Source of the DNA: Anaerolineales bacterium
Lineage (GTDB): Bacteria > Chloroflexota > Anaerolineae > Anaerolineales > UBA6663
Assembly (NCBI GenBank): GCA_016789245.1
Contig: JAEURM010000015.1
Coordinates: forward strand, 4,084 to 17,042
Reading direction: 5' to 3'
DNA: 12,959 bases
Each line of letters starts with the position of its first letter. Position 1 is the first letter of the stretch. The notes below the pieces were generated by a model. That model was not told the origin of the DNA, made no database searches, and saw only the letters and a list, made by a program, of their open reading frames with translations. The position numbers and the translations under genes are program-made. Positions 12,344-12,959 of the stretch are shown here, piece by piece.

Positions 12344-12959
12344 TTATGAGTCTAGAAAGTTTTGGATGAGTTGGGCCACTTCGGCGGGCCGCGTCATGAT
12401 GGGCACATGGCCTGCGCCGTTGATAATCTTGAGTTGCGCGTTGGGCAAGTTCTGCGCCAACCACTGAGAAGAAGCGAGCGGCAGAATCGGGTCAGCATCG
12501 CCATGTAAGATGAGGGTGGGCTGGGTGATGGCTGGCAACTGCGCGCGCAAATCCAACGTGCGGGTGATTTGATACAACGCGAGGGCGGCCTCCGGTTTAG
12601 CGCGGCTCAAAATTTGCCGCCCCCAATGTTTAATAGGTTCGCTCTCTGGCTCGGGCACGCACCACTGTATAAACTGCTCTAGCGTTGGCGCGTACGCGTG
12701 GCGCAGGCCGTGTAGAAAATCATCTTGTGCTTCCGGCACGTTCCACACATAAGCGCCGTTCACAATAATCAAACGCGAAAAGCGTTCCGGCTGACGCAGG
12801 GCCGCACCGAACGCCACCGCCGCGCCCATGGACATGGCGGCCAACGTACACTGCTGGACGCCGTAATAATCCAGCACGGCAAACACATCGTCCACCAACG
12901 CTTCATACGTGATGGATTCAACCGGCGCCAGCGTTGCGCCACTGCCGCGATGGTCATAG
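12344..12959 (-). CDS. Alpha/beta hydrolase, N-terminus beyond the right edge
   Basis: The 204 C-terminal residues of an alpha/beta-hydrolase-fold enzyme; the gene runs off the window. The visible part opens with the oxyanion-side D-H-R-G-S-G motif typical of this fold. It then has the nucleophile elbow A-M-S-M-G (Ser at visible residue 43; the first Gly of G-x-S-x-G is Ala), the acid in H-G-D-A-D-P (Asp 156) and the base in G-A-G-H-V-P (His 184), so the catalytic triad is complete. The closest character is of the small esterase/lactonase/3-oxoadipate enol-lactonase-like group; substrate unknown. A TTG at 12898 is an internal codon and not a credible start, because the D-H-R-G motif lies upstream of it. 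The gene is followed closely by the MazG-like gene. Confidence 0.9.
   Translation of the reverse strand, partial: YDHRGSGATLAPVESITYEALVDDVFAVLDYYGVQQCTLAAMSMGAAVAFGAALRQPERFSRLIIVNGAYVWNVPEAQDDFLHGLRHAYAPTLEQFIQWCVPEPESEPIKHWGRQILSRAKPEAALALYQITRTLDLRAQLPAITQPTLILHGDADPILPLASSQWLAQNLPNAQLKIINGAGHVPIMTRPAEVAQLIQNFLDS

Overview
The window looks like chromosomal DNA of an environmental bacterium. My best guess is a Chloroflexota (Anaerolineae-like) metagenomic contig. That is inference, resting on the protein flavour (AP-endonuclease-like TIM barrel, archaeal/type-3 prolyl-tRNA synthetase, glycine/arginine-tailed PNPase), weak ribosome-binding sites, and many short-unit intergenic palindromes. 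No phage, plasmid, CRISPR, rRNA or tRNA gene is visible.

Layout. Bases 1 to about 120 are strikingly GC-rich (93 of 120 bases by count) and do not continue the protein they abut, so the left edge may be a chimeric join. Three genes then read rightward: the C-terminal part of an endonuclease IV-like protein, and two tandem paralogous kynurenine/glutamine-transaminase-K-type aminotransferases. A strong bidirectional terminator (3132-3170) separates them from everything else, which reads leftward. In transcription order from the right edge, the leftward genes are: alpha/beta hydrolase (cut by the edge), MazG-like pyrophosphohydrolase, metallophosphoesterase, a ParB/sulfiredoxin-like DGHHR protein, an APH-type phosphotransferase, prolyl-tRNA synthetase, a RimJ/RimL-type acetyltransferase, a HEAT-repeat/AlkD-like protein, ribosomal protein S15 and PNPase. 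S15 and PNPase form the classical rpsO-pnp pair, with a good promoter, Shine-Dalgarno sites, a terminator after rpsO and hairpins in the intergenic region. Metallophosphoesterase, DGHHR protein and phosphotransferase overlap one another by a few bases and are probably one transcript.

The most unusual feature is a recurrent class of intergenic fold-back arrays. At four to five gene ends the spacer is built from 7-bp or 8-bp units in strict register, first in one orientation and then inverted, so the array forms a long palindrome. Unit sequence differs from site to site, but the architecture is the same. The arrays sit on gene ends: they contain or touch the stop codon of the upstream gene, and one also supplies the start codon of the next. 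One array appears to be split by about 230 bp carrying a classic REP-type double hairpin. I cannot say whether these arrays are terminators, mobile elements or replication-slippage products. They are the best candidate here for something poorly described.

Other points: a near-identical patch shared by the two aminotransferases, a prolyl-tRNA synthetase lacking most of the expected zinc cysteines, and a 44-residue RGG tail on PNPase.
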